From the NCBI RefSeq assembly GCF_000189635.1, contig NW_002476347.1:105387-169386 (forward strand): 64,000 nucleotides of DNA. The letters run 5' to 3'. Both the position numbers and the translations under genes were made by a program. Shown here piece by piece: positions 50,901-63,230 of this stretch; within the stretch, counting starts at the first letter, position 1, and every line of letters starts with the position of its first letter. The notes under the pieces were generated by a model. It worked only from the letters and a program-made list of their open reading frames with translations. It was not told where the DNA came from and searched no databases. Source of the DNA: Tetrahymena thermophila SB210 (taxonomy: Eukaryota > Ciliophora > Oligohymenophorea > Hymenostomatida > Tetrahymenidae).

Positions 50901-52410
50901 AGTAATTTTTTTAATAGACCATTCAGCTTTGAAGGCAAAAAATAAAAATAAAAACAGATTCCATTTGCATTTAAATGTTTTAAAGTAATTTTTAAGTCTT
51001 ATATTAATGGTTTAGCAAACTTTACTAGATTTTATAAACAAAATTTGTTCTATTAACAATGAATTATAATTTGATTTCAATAAAATGTGTGTTTGCATTG
51101 CATGCATAAATAAGATTAATTTACAGTGGCTATTAGCAGTCACTGAGATGTAAATTATCATTGATATTTTTAGACATTATTAATAGATGCTTTGTCGTTA
51201 GATTTAAAAATCAATCCTATTTTAGTTACTTTCTATGACCGCTATTAAATTTAACTCTTTAGATTTTGAATAAATTGATTAAATTCATAGTTTTTGCATA
51301 CTTTTTAAATATATAGCAAAAATAAGATTCAATCCTCTTTTTAAATCGAGTAAGTTTTTTCCATAAAGTGATAAATAAATCCTTTCATAAAGATAGTAAT
51401 TAACATAAATTTTTGTGAAAAGATCTCTAGCATTTCCTTTTTTCTAACATTACTTTATTTCCAAAGATTATTTTTATATCATTCAGAAAAATTGTAAGTA
51501 ATTTTTATATTTTTATAAATAATAGTCCGTACTCTTCTTTAGATGATAATATTTTACACAAAAAATCTTCTTAAAATCATATATAATATCAAGAAAGAGA
51601 AAGATTCATTTCAATTTTATTTAAAACAGCGATAGCAAAAATATTAATCAATCGTTATTTCTAAGTAACAAAATATATTATAGAAAGAAAATAAAAATAC
51701 AAACCATTACTTAATAAATTAACTCTTGTAAAAAATATTTGAAAATTGATCAAAAAGATTTTGGATATTTTAATTTTAACTTTTGAAAAGATAAAACTAG
51801 TTTTAAGATTGTTAATATGTAAATACTAATTTGTATTTAAAAAAATATAAAACCAATAATTTATTATTAAGAAACAAAATAGGTATCATATTTTTGCCAA
51901 ATCCTTCAAATAAATTATATATTTCTAGTAAGACATCATTTTTAATTTGTTAAAACCAATAATAGGGAAGGAATGTTCAAAAGAAATAAATTTATCTAAT
52001 ATTTATCAATTTTTGGCAAGAATTTATTTTCAATTTAATGCATCTAGTAAATAAATAATTTGATATTTAGATTATATCTTAAATTTATCTTGAAAAATAA
52101 ATATTCTTAAAAACTAAATTTTAAAACAATGTTTAAATAATTAATTTATAAAATCTAAATAAATTGCAAAGTTGTTATCAAAAAATTAAATAAATAGTGA
52201 TCAACCACTTAAATATTAAAATTATTATTTTTATAAAAGAATGAAAATGAAAACTTAATATTGACTAATAACTTATCACATTAAACTACAATAATAAAAA
52301 TAACATTTTATTGATACTTAATTAATTATTTTGATTATTATTTTAAATTTCTAAAAATATTACAATTCTACTACATAAAGAGAAGAAAGAAATATAAATC
52401 AATTATTTTT
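50901..52410. other. Intergenic AT-rich region between P5B pump and TTLL12-like gene
   Basis: About 1.5 kb without a recognisable gene. Its left end may contain an undetected first exon of the upstream P5B pump; its right end is the 3' flank of the TTLL12-like gene. Confidence 0.5.
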
Positions 52411-55079
52411 TCATAACTTTTCATAGTTGGGGTGTTCTTAGTCGTTCAAGAAGAAGAGCTTGAACATGTCATTGAAGAAGTGGGGATGGTATTTGCAAGC
52501 ACGTTCACAGTCTGGAGAGAATGTAAGTTCTAACAATTTAGGCTAGAAAGTTCCGTTTTCAATCATAACATCCATACCATAAGAACCTCTACAGTTAGGA
52601 TGAGGCATACCAGGATACTTCTTGTAGACAGCCATAAACAATTCTTTAACCATAGTTTTGATTTTATCATGAATTGCAGCCCATTTAATTTGTGTGTACT
52701 CTTTCTCGAATTCTTCAATGAATTCATCATAGTGAATTTATTTAAGTTTTTTACCATAATTCATAACTGTAAAATGGGTTTCATAGATTTCGCGAGAACG
52801 ATAATCATTTGTGAAATCGTTGTTTGAGGTACGAATCCAAAAGACTTTATAGATGAAGACTTCGAAAGGCTCAAGTGATCTGACTGAAACAATGTAACGC
52901 AAGTCAATCTTCTTACCAAAAAGTGTTACTGGATTAGTTATATATTTTTAGGCTAATCTGGGTAATGTTTCTGTTTAACGAATGATTTAGTCAAGATTAT
53001 CGGTTACTATCATATCTAAGCTTCTAGCTAAATTAAAAGCCTTGATGATCCAAACATTATCTTCTAAAGTGTTGCGTCTTCTTTTATATTCACCAACAAA
53101 TTCGTTCATTTAAGTTTTTAAGTTATATGTGGGTTAAATCCAATCAACTTGGCCAAGAGTAGAGAAAACTGTATCAGCCAAATGATTTTTTTGAACAATA
53201 TGGCACTCATCTGGGAATTAGTTGCAGAATTTAGTCATGTAGTGGTCTCTAATAGTTTCTTCAAAACAGTGAGTCAAGAAAATAACATTAGCTTCTTCAA
53301 GAGTTTTGCAAAGTTAAAATTCAGGAGCAGTGAGATACTCAGAAACAAGAGAGTTGTCAGTGATAACCTTCAAAGGTGTCTATTTTGGCAAAGTATCATT
53401 CAATCCTACGAATTTAGCAGGGATACTCTTGAATTCAGAAATATACTTTTTGCCATACAAAGTTGTTTACATCAATTTATTTTTGTATTCTTGGTTAGCC
53501 TTGATAAAGAAATCATCAGGTACGTTGAACCATATAGAAAGTCTAGCAGAACGATGTGACTTTTCATCGAATCCAACTAAATAATCTCTGAATAAGCAGC
53601 TTCCTGCAGAGATATCCTCTAATGGCCACATTATAGTGTAGGACTTTGCTTCCTTTAATTAATTATTAGGAGCATAAAGGAAAGGAACCATACGAATGTT
53701 AGGTGTATCAGAGTGCTATACAGAGATACCACATAAATCATTTAAATACCAGTAAGAAGTTTCATCCATCTATCTATTTTTTTTAAATAAAAATCAATAT
53801 TGAATTAAAAATAATTTATTAAATTTGATTAGAATCAATCAATCAATTCTAATCTAATTTTATTTAATTTTTAAATAAAAAAATTATTTCTATTTTATTA
53901 ATTGCTTTTGTTAAGTCTAAAAAGATTTATATTATTAAGCTGAGTTTTATTCAAAAAAAATATATAATTTATTTGTAATATTTACTCTTCACTCATAAGA
54001 CGGTAATTGCCAGCAATCTTCCAGATATTCTTAATGATAAAGCGTATATCTTCTTCGTTTGGTTAAGGTTTTCCATAAGCGAAGGTTCTATCGTTAACAC
54101 TCATTAAAGTAGGACAAACTTCTTTAATCTTTCCTTATTCATAAAGATCCCACAAAAGCATTTCTACTTCCCAGTCTAGATTTATATTTTTTAACTTGCT
54201 GCACTTAGATAACAAATTTAAAAGCTTTGGTGTATCAGTTTCAGCCTTGAAATCATTCTTAGAGAGATCTAAGTGAATCAAATTCTTAAAAGCTGTAAAA
54301 ACTGTAAAATCTTCTAATCTGAAGACTCCCTTTTTCTATAAATCTAACTATTTAATCATGTCAGTTTTAAGCTTTGTGCTCTTATCTAAGTTGTACTTAA
54401 AGTGAGCAAACTTAAGACCAAAGTCGGTTGCATTTTTGGTAAACTTGGAATTTAACAATTCAATATTGGGAAACTCCTCTTCGATTTTTTCGAAAAATCC
54501 TTCTGTGTCGCTGACTGGGTTGTAGTTCAAAAAGAGCACTTTCAAAGCTGGTAACTTCTAAAGGACTTATCTGACTAAATCTAAGGACTCAACTTAGTTA
54601 TCAAATAAGGAAAGAGAAACAACATCCTTTTAAATATCTAATGTAGTAGGATCAACGATTCCTTGTTCATCGAATTCAACAACTTCCTTGCATTCAAATT
54701 TATCTGATTTTGTAATTCCAGGTATGTTTTTTTTATCTCCAAAATATTGCAATTCGTATCTTAGCTTGTTGATTAGCTCAGGACTGGATTCAAGAGCGCT
54801 TCTCAAACCCTCCATTTTGAATGTGAATTAATGGTCAATCAAAATAACTTTGGAGTGCTTTTCAACATTTTCTAGAGCTACTGATTAGAAAGTTTCTTCC
54901 TCCTAGTTGTCCTAAACTGCAAAACTATCAGTGAAATCAAAAACTTCTTTTTCTAACTTATCTAATAATTAAGGTACTAAGTGAGCAGGGAAACCAGCTC
55001 CGTACAATTAGACTCCGTGGAACTCATAAAAATCCTTGTACTTTCCTTCTAATACTATTTCACCTTTTTGTTATTCCAT
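52411..55079 (-). CDS. TTLL12: TTLL12-like tubulin-tyrosine-ligase-like protein (818 aa)
   Basis: Member of the TTLL ATP-grasp family, which modifies tubulin; TTLL12 itself is an atypical member whose catalysis is unclear. The ATG at 55079 gives [20 protein letters not shown] and [13 protein letters not shown], a TTLL12-type N-terminus. Residues about 140-330 contain leucine-rich-repeat-like lines ([38 protein letters not shown]). After one GT-AG intron (53774-53985, frame-consistent) comes a SET-like/linker region. The TTL core follows: [83 protein letters not shown] stop at 52413. The two exons sum to 819 codons. It is longer than animal TTLL12 (about 640 aa), partly through the LRR-like insert. 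Identification rests on several family-specific strings and is strong. Confidence 0.93.
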
Positions 55080-55877
55080 TTTAAGATACCTACTTATTTC
55101 TTCTTTATAATTTACTAAATTCCTTTTATAATTTTTTGCAAATATTAAGTTATTGAATTTATATTCACTTATTTATTTGTGGAGTTTAAATATCTAAAAA
55201 AAAGAAAACAAAGATCTTTCTTTTTTATCTAAACACTCAAAAGATATCAGTCAAGCTTAACTTTTTTGACAAAATTATATTTTGAAGATAATATTGAGCT
55301 TATCAGTTTAATTAAAAATATATCTATTTGTAAACTCATTAAGACTTTTATTTTTTAATGAATAATTTACAATATATTTCAATAGACATTATTTTTTATT
55401 TTATTCAACTCTATTTGTATTAATATACTTATTACCAAAAACTACAATTTTAACATATCATAAAAAGCTTTCAATAAATATTTTTTAAAAATAATTTACA
55501 AAAATTACAAAAAAACATACATACATACATACATACATACATACATACATACATACATAATTTGAATAAAAATCAAAACATTTTTTAAATAAGCTATATG
55601 TTAGATTAATTCTCATTTAAAAAAAAAAAATATGTAGACTGCCATTTAATCATTTATATATTAATATTTTTTACAAATTCTGCTAATTACTTATATCCTA
55701 TCATTTCGAATTTTAAAACCATGAAAAGCAAAAGAATGTTTATTATAAATAATATCTGTTTAGAAATATTTAAAATGTTTAGTTTATTTGGAAAATTTAA
55801 TTTTAATATTCAGATTTAAAAAATAAAAACTAAATTAAAATATAAAAATAAGATAAATATTTTTTTTTTAATAATTA
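55080..55877. other. Intergenic region with a CATA microsatellite
   Basis: AT-rich spacer between the TTLL12-like gene's 5' end and the stop of the first LRR-like paralogue. The only structure is a perfect (ACAT)n tract at about 55515-55558. No reading frame supported. Confidence 0.6.
55515..55558. repeat. Tetranucleotide microsatellite (ACAT)n, about 11 units
   Basis: Uninterrupted ACAT/CATA units follow a run of A. Probably length-polymorphic; no function inferred. Confidence 0.95.
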
Positions 55878-57773
55878 TCAGTCATCATTCCAAGATGAAT
55901 ATTATGAACCATAAAGAACTCTGTTTTCATAAAATTATAAAGGTTTTTTTAAAAGCTTCTGCATTTTGTTATTTTAACATGTACAATATTCTCTTCGAGT
56001 ATAGCTACACAATATGTCATCATGATTATCAATAAATAAATAAGCAAAATGAGTCTTTCCTTATTCTTAATAAATTTTTTGAAATATCTTAGCTTATTTG
56101 TCGTGATACAAGTATTCACCGTAGTCATAACAATCGTAAATATATTTCTTACCAAATGAAGTGAAATTAAATTATGTTAACCTTTTAAATTTTTAAAAGA
56201 ATTGAATGAGATAACTTGGCAAATAATTGACACTATAAAGTTTTAGAGCTACTAATCTGTGATAATCTTTGTAAATTTTTTCAATTTAGAAATTTTGTAA
56301 CATTTATTTTTAATCAATATTGAATTAATATGAATACTATTAATATTAGAATTAAACATCTAAATTTATTAACTTCTTTTGGTTATTAAAATGTTTGCTG
56401 TTTTTTTTTAAGAATTCTAAAAAAATAGAGATATATCGGAAATCAAGAGACACATTTTAAAGACAATTTATTTAGGATATAAATTCATATTCTTAAATTA
56501 TTTTAGTTTTACTTAAATCCAGTGATAAATGTGTGATGTTTGCCTTCATAAAATTAACACTATTAATTAATTCAAAAATATTTTTTTTCATTTCATTATT
56601 ATTATCTTGAGCAATCAATTTTAGCTCTATATTTTAGCTACTGCCTATCTTTTAAAGAAGATAAAAATATGATTGAATAATTTCAATCAAATCTTAAATA
56701 CTTTCAAAGTCAATTTCAAATTATCTTCTTTCTATTTCTTCAGATAATTTATGTTTTATCTTTGCCATTTATTATTTTTCATTACTTTCAATTATATTTA
56801 AATTTATATCGTAAGCATTCTAGATATTTCTTTATATTTAATTTTATAGAATAAAATCTTTATAAAACTATATTTTAAATTTACTATTTAAATACATTTT
56901 AATTGAGTCATTAAAGTTATATTTTATTAAACAATTCTCAATCTATCCTCTTTGTACTTTATTAATATTTTGTTCTTTTAAACTAAAAATTGTTACATTT
57001 TCTTTAGTGGTAAAACTAAAATTGTGTCTTGATTTAATTTACTATAGAAGAAAGCATGTTTTAACACCAGTGAACTAAAGATCTTTAAATAAAATATTTA
57101 TCTCTGCCATTTAGTGCTCAGATATTTTAAATTACAATAAATCAGCTTTATCTTCAAATTATAGTTTTAAACATAATTGAGAAGAGCTATTCCCATTATA
57201 AAGAGAAGCATAAAGCTGATTTTGGTTTAATAGTTCTACCTTTATATTTTGAAGATCAATTATTATTAATTTTTACAAAATTTGAATGAAAGGCTGCTAA
57301 TTCTATTTTATATTGACAAAATAAGTATTTTCTTTATCACCTCTTATAAATATTGAAGAACAAAATTGATTATCAAATCCTATCTAACATAATCCGCAAC
57401 CAATGATTAAATTATTATTTCTGTAGCTCAATTCAATACATTAATCCTAATAAAATTTATCTTTAACAAACAAAATAAAACGCTTTACTTGCTTGAATTA
57501 GAATTAGTTCCTATAAAATTAAATATATAGCTTTTTGATTGCAGTTTATTACTCAAGAATGATTTCAAAATTCTCAAGAAAGCAACTTTTAAGCTAAACA
57601 TTATCAAAATTTAATATTATTTCTTCTATGTTAGGAAATACTTTAGTAAATAAATGTTAAAAATCCACACCTCTAAGGTTCTCATTGCTTAATTCTATTT
57701 TCAAGTTAGTAACTTATTACTATGGCCCATGAATGAGAGTCTAAATTTATTTTAAAGATTATATGAAATTCAT
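55878..57773 (-). CDS. LRR-like tandem paralogue 1 (631 aa), unknown function
   Basis: Single intronless frame of 632 codons (ATG at 57773, TGA at 55880-55878) in the ciliate code. Irregular leucine-rich lines run through much of it (VTNLKIELSNENLRGVDFQH, FPNIEEIILNFDNVQLKSCF, ITHLSLDLSKTKIIQEYEFI), suggesting degenerate leucine-rich repeats. Residues about 130-170 contain IIGCGLCQIGFDNQFCSS. The last 90 residues hold a separate module: GKTHFAYLFIDNHDD followed by CSYTRREYCTCQNNKM, then VLYGSQYSSWNDD. No signal peptide or TM segment. It is the youngest-looking pair with the paralogue at 58268, sharing flanking sequence. I do not recognise the family by name. The fixed Cys pattern in the C-terminal module is probably structural or metal-binding, which is inference. 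Confidence 0.85.
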
Positions 57774-58267
57774 CAAAAACTACTAACTATATTTATTTTC
57801 TTTTTGAATAAGCCTTATTTTTTTCACTTTTTAAAACAGTATCAATTTAAAGTAAAATTATATGTAAATTTGTGAATAGTATTTATATCCTCTACTAGAC
57901 GATTTTTAAAATTAAATAGGTTTTGAGAACGCGAACTAGATTATCCCTATAGAAATTTTTCATTTCACATTTAATAATAGTTAAAATTTAATTTATTCCA
58001 AAAATTAATTAAAATTAATAATTTTAATTACTTTAATTCATTAATTTAAGATAAATCATATAAATTAGACTTATTGTAAAAGTAAATTTTGTTCAAATGT
58101 TTTATAAAAATAATATTTAAAATGTTATCATACATAAATATTTTATAAAAAATACACTATTTATTTAAAATTCTCGCTTATCATACTAACTGATTTAAAA
58201 AATAAAAACTAAATTAAAATAAATATTATAAAAAATAAAATAAATATTTTTTTTAAATAGTTAGTGT
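57774..58267. other. Spacer between LRR-like paralogues 1 and 2, with conserved upstream block
   Basis: Contains the 5' flank of the paralogue starting at 57773. A block GAACGCGAAC followed by TTATCCCTATAGAAATTTTT (57927-57960) recurs at about 60341-60378, at a similar distance upstream of the next paralogue's start. The rest is AT-rich. Confidence 0.6.
57927..57960 (-). promoter_or_regulatory. Putative conserved upstream element of paralogue 1
   Basis: About 155-190 bp upstream of the ATG at 57773. Shares GAACGCGAACT and ATTATCCCTATAGAAATTTT with the block upstream of the next paralogue. It contains GCGA within otherwise AT-only DNA. The two copies are recent duplicates, so conservation may simply reflect age. 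Confidence 0.3.
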
Positions 58268-60178
58268 TCAGTCATCATTCCATGATGAATATTATGAACC
58301 ATAAAGAACTCTGTTTTCATAAAATTTTAAAGGCTGTTTTAAAAGCTTCTGCATTTTGTTATTTTAACATGTACAGTATTCTCTTCGAGTATAGCTGCAC
58401 TAAATGTTATCATGATTATCGATAAATAAATAAGCAAAATGAATTTTTCCTTTTTCTTAATATATTTGTTGAAATAGCTTAGTTTCTTTATAGTTTTTAT
58501 GGTGATACAAGTATTCATTGTAGTCATAATATCCATTCTCATAATAATTCTTTTTGCATGAAGTGAAATAAAATTATGTTAACCTTTTAAATTTTTAAAT
58601 GAATTGAATGAGATAACTAGGAATAAATTGCACTCTATAAAGTTTAAGAGTTACTAATCTATGATAATCTTTGTAAATTTTATCAAAACACAAATTTTAT
58701 AGCATTTATTTTTAAGCAATATTTAATTCATATTAATCCCAACAATATTTGAATTAAACATCTAAATCTCTTAAATTCTATTGGTTATTAAAATGTTTAC
58801 TGTTTTTTTTTAAGAATTCTAAAAAGCTAGAGATATTTTGTAAATTAAGAGATATATTTTAAAGGCAATGTATTTAGGATATAAATGCATATTCTTAAAT
58901 TATGTTAGTTTCACTTAAATTCAAAGATACCTTTGTGATGTTTACCTTCATAAAATTAACATAACTTATTAATTCAAAAATATTTATTTTCTTTTCATTA
59001 ATATTATTTTTCTAGGCAATAAATTTTAGTTTTATATTTTATCTACTGCCTATTTTATGAAGAACATAGAAATATGATTGAATAATTTCAATCACATCTT
59101 AAATACTTTCTAAGTCAATTTCAAATTATCTTCTTTCTTTTTCTTCAGATAATTTATGTTTTATCTTTGCTATTAATTATTTTTCATTATTTTCAATTAG
59201 ATATAAATTAATAATGTAAGCTTTCTAGATATTACTTTATATTTAATTTTACAGAATAAAATCTTTATAAAACTATATTTTAAATTTACTATTTAAATGT
59301 ATTTTAATTGATTCATTTAAATTATATTTTATTAAACAATTATCTATCTATACTCTTTGTAGTTTATTAATATGTTCTTCTTTTAAACTAAAAATTGTCA
59401 CATTTTCTTTAATGATAAAACTAAAATTGTGTCTTTATTTAATTTACTATAGAAGAAAGCATGTATTAACACCATTAAACTAAAATTCTTTAAATAAAAT
59501 ATTTATCTCTACCAGTTAGTGCTCAGATATTTTAAATTACAATAAATCAGCTTTATCTTCAAATTATAGTTTTAAACATAATTGAGAAGAGCTATTCCCA
59601 TTATAAAGAGAAGCATAAAGCTGATTTTGGTTTAATAGTTCTACTTTTATATTATGAAGATCATTTATTATAAATTTTTACAAAATTTGAATGAAAGGCT
59701 GCTAATTTTATTTTATAATGATAAAATAAGTATTTTCTTTAATACCTCTAATAAATATTGAAGAACCAAATTGATTATCAAATCCTATATTACATAATCC
59801 GCAACCAATGATTAAATTATTATTTCTGTAGCTCAATTCAATACATTAATCCTGATAAAATTTATCTTTAACAAACAAAATAAAACGCTTTACTTGTTTG
59901 AATTAGAATGAGTTCCTATAAAATTAAATATATAGCTTTTTGATTGTAGTTTATTACTCAAGAAAGATTTTGAAATTCTCAAGAAAGCAACTTTTAAGCT
60001 AAACTTTATCAAACATTAAAATTAGTTCTTCTACATTAGGAAATATTTTAGTAAATAAATACTAAAAATCAACACCTCTAAGGTTCTCATTGCTTATTTC
60101 TATTTTTAAGCTAATAACTTTTTACTATGGCTCATGAATGAGAGATTAAATTTATTTTAAAGATTATATGAAATTCAT
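58268..60178 (-). CDS. LRR-like tandem paralogue 2 (636 aa), unknown function
   Basis: Intronless frame of 637 codons (ATG at 60178, TGA at 58270-58268). Closely similar to the paralogue at 55878 along its whole length and in both flanks (repeat period about 2.4 kb). The C-terminal module is intact: SCKKNYYENGYYDYNEYLYH, GKIHFAYLFIDNHDN, CSYTRREYCTCQNNK, VLYGSQYSSWNDD. Most differences from the first copy are substitutions and in-frame indels, so both copies look functional. No membrane segments. The degenerate leucine-rich repeat interpretation rests on spacing of hydrophobic residues only. Confidence 0.85.
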
Positions 60179-60596
60179 CAAAAACTAACTAATTAACTTT
60201 ATTTTCTTTCTGAATAAGCCTTATTTTTTTCACTATATTAACCACTATCAATTTAAAGTAAAATTATATGTAAATTTGTGAATGGGATTTATATCCTCTA
60301 CAAGAAAAACAGATGCTTCTTAAAATTAAATAGATTTTTGGAACGCGAACTCACTTGATTATCCCTATAGAAATTTTTCATTACATAATTAATTATTTTT
60401 GATGTTAGTAGTCCCTTGTGGCATAAAACCTCTGCCCTGCCCAAGAGATCATCATCATTTAGATAATTTTAAAAATTAAAGAATAACATAAAATAAATAT
60501 AATTTTTTAAAAGAGATATAATTAACTAAATGAATATTAATACTAGAGTTGATCAAAATAAAATAAATATATTCTACATTTTTCATTAATATTTTT
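60179..60596. other. Spacer between LRR-like paralogues 2 and 3, with a GC-richer island
   Basis: Right of the ATG at 60178 lies the conserved block (about 60341-60378). Next comes a 60-bp island at about 60397-60458 that is much richer in G+C than its surroundings and not shared with the preceding spacer. The rest is AT-rich 3' flank of the third paralogue. No gene supported. Confidence 0.6.
60341..60378 (-). promoter_or_regulatory. Putative conserved upstream element of paralogue 2
   Basis: Partner of the block at 57927-57960: GAACGCGAACT then TTATCCCTATAGAAATTTTT, with a four-base insertion between the halves. It lies about 165-200 bp upstream of the ATG at 60178. Not found upstream of the third paralogue. 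Confidence 0.3.
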
Positions 60597-62516
60597 TCAA
60601 TCAATTTTCCAAAAAGAAAGATATCCATTAAAAACAATTTTGTTTACAAAAAACGATGAAGTCTTCTTTAAAAGTTTTTACATTTTATTATTTTAACAAG
60701 TGCAGAATTCTCTTCTAGTGTAGCTACATTAATTATCATCATGATTATCTATAAGCAAATAAGCAAAATGAGCTTTTCCTTTTAATTCCAATGCCTACTC
60801 AAACAACTTAATTTCTTGACAATAACTATAATAATAGTCATAATCGCTTTCATATTAATTACGATTTTTATGATTAACCTTCTTTTTCCAAAAAAAGTAT
60901 GATATGCTTGTTAATCTTTTAAATTTTTAAAAAATTTCTGAGAAATAATATGGCTATTTTTCTATGTTGTAGATATTTATATTGATTAGTTTTTCATAAT
61001 ATTTGTAAATCTTATCTAATTTAATATCTTTTTTTTAAAATAAATAATCTTTACTTAATTAATGTTCGTACTGATAAATTTTAGGTTATACTTCCAAACT
61101 AAACAAATTATGCTATTTCTTAAAAATTAATCTATTTTTTTGTAAGAAAATAAAGAATTCATATATATCTAATATCTTCAGAGACACATTTTAAAGATAT
61201 TTTAATTAAGAAATAAATGAATATTCCTAAATTAAATTATTTTTCCTTAGATTCAAAGATAATTCTGTAATTTTTACTTCCATAAATTTAATATTACTTA
61301 TCAGTTCAAAAAAGTTTTTTTACAATTCATCATTTTAACTTTTTATAGTTACTAATTTTAGGTTTATATTTTATTACTTCTCGATATTTTGAAGAGCACA
61401 AAAGTAAGATTAAACTATTTCGATAGCATCATAAATATTTTCAAAATCAATCTCAAACCTTTTTCTTTCATTTTTTTCATTCTAATTATATTTAATCTTA
61501 ATTATTAGTTTTCTTTAGTAATTATCTAATAAATATAAATTAATATCATATGCACTCAAACTATTGCTTAATGCTAAATTTTACAAGACATATTATTTGT
61601 AAAACTAAATTTTAAATTTTGTATTTAAATTTATTTTACTTGAATTATTTAAGTCATATTTTTACAAGCATTTTTAAATATATTCTTTGTTAAATATTTC
61701 TATGTTCTCTTATTTAAAGCTAAATATACTCACATTTTGATTAATTATAAAACTAAAATTATGCCTTTTTTTTATTTATTAGTTTAGAAAAGATTGATTA
61801 AAACCTGAGATCTACAACACTTCGGAAAGTATATTAATCTCTGCTATTTTATGCTCATCTATTTTAAATTACAACAAATCATCTAATTCATCAAAATCTA
61901 GTTTTAAAGTTATTATTTACGAATTTCCATTCGAAAGCGAAGCATAAAGTTTATTTTGATGAGATAGTTCTACTTTTATGTCAGAAATATCATTTTCCAT
62001 ATATTTTTATAAAATTTCAATGAAATGCTTCTAATTTTATTTTATATTGATTGAATAAGTATTTTCTTTGAGACATTTAAACCATATTGAAGTATTAAAA
62101 TCATTTTCAAAACCTATTTGGCAAAATCCGCAAGAAATGGCTAAATTATTATATCTATAGATATAATCAATAGGCTAATCATTATAGAATTTACTTCTTA
62201 CAAATAATATAAAAGACTATACTTGTTAAATCGAAAATTTATTCCTGTAAAACATTATATAAAGCTATTCTATTTTAATCTGTTTTTAAAGACAGATTTA
62301 CAATTTTTTCAGAAAATTATTATCTAGTTATGTTTTATCTAATGTTATTATAAGCTCTTTTATATTAGGAAATACTCTATCGAACAAGCATAAAAAATCA
62401 ATACCTTTAATATTCTCATTTTTTATTTCTATTTTTAACTTATCAATGCTCTCTAATTGTTTATCTTAATTTTATATAATAGTTTAAATTTATTTTAAAG
62501 AATCAATGAGCTTCAT
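60597..62516 (-). CDS. LRR-like tandem paralogue 3 (639 aa), diverged
   Basis: Intronless frame of 640 codons (ATG at 62516, TGA at 60599-60597). Aligns end to end with the other two by block order: NENIKGIDF, SCGFCQIGFENDF, LSEVLQ-like lines, ITELSLNLRKNNLIQEYSFI, GKAHFAYLLIDNHDDNQCSY, TRREFCTCQNNKMQKLL. It is clearly the oldest duplicate: residues differ widely in the middle and the extreme C-terminus (VFNGYLSFWKID) is not shared. The Cys module is nevertheless kept (CSYTRREFCTC), pointing to constraint there. Function unknown. Confidence 0.85.
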
Positions 62517-63230
62517 TTATTTATATGTAATTTTATATGTTTATTTATTTATTAATTATCTGAAAAAGAAAATAAAGATTCAATTAAAAATAATAATTTA
62601 AGTTTTAAAATTTATTAATATCATCTATCAGTCAAAAAGACGCTTTTAATTATATTAGAAACTTTAATTGAAATATATAAAAAAAGGGATACTCAGGAAA
62701 ACAAATAATATAGCTATTCTAGAATAATTATTTCCTAGGGAGATATGTATTTAGTAGAATAATAAATATTATTTTTTAAATTAAAAACTAAAAATTCGTC
62801 TAAAATTTCTTTATTTAAATATTCATTAAAATACCCTATCCAAAATTAAAGAGGCATTTAACTCTATGATTTTCATTTATTTATTTTATAATTTAGTTTT
62901 GTTTTAAACTTAATGTATAAAAGTAATTTAATAATGATTGTTTATAATATTTTACATATTATTTATTTCATCAACCAATTAAATAGATGTTTTTGATAAA
63001 ACAATTAATTAATAAATTTAGAGAATTGTTTAAAAAAGTTAGCATAAAATATTTTTTTATATTATTTTTTAAATCTTTGAAGGATAAAAACTTTAATTGC
63101 TAATGAATGAAAGAAAATCTAAATAAAGAATGTATTCTTTGAAATAATTATAAAAATCAATTAAAATACCAAAATAGAAAAATAAAATACTAGATTAAAT
63201 ATCAGAATACTAACATAAAATTAAAAATAA
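62517..63230. other. AT-rich region upstream of paralogue 3
   Basis: Holds the 5' flank of the third LRR-like paralogue. The GAACGCGAACT block seen upstream of the other two is absent here. No frame supported. Confidence 0.5.

Noticed and set aside
53149-53559. Plus-strand ORF of 136 aa
   Set aside because: Antisense to the TTL core of the TTLL12-like gene, which matches the family strongly.
55949-56155. Minus-strand ORF of 68 aa, repeated as a 67-aa ORF at 58339-58542
   Set aside because: Out-of-frame reading of the conserved C-terminal module of the LRR-like paralogues; its repetition only reflects the gene duplication.
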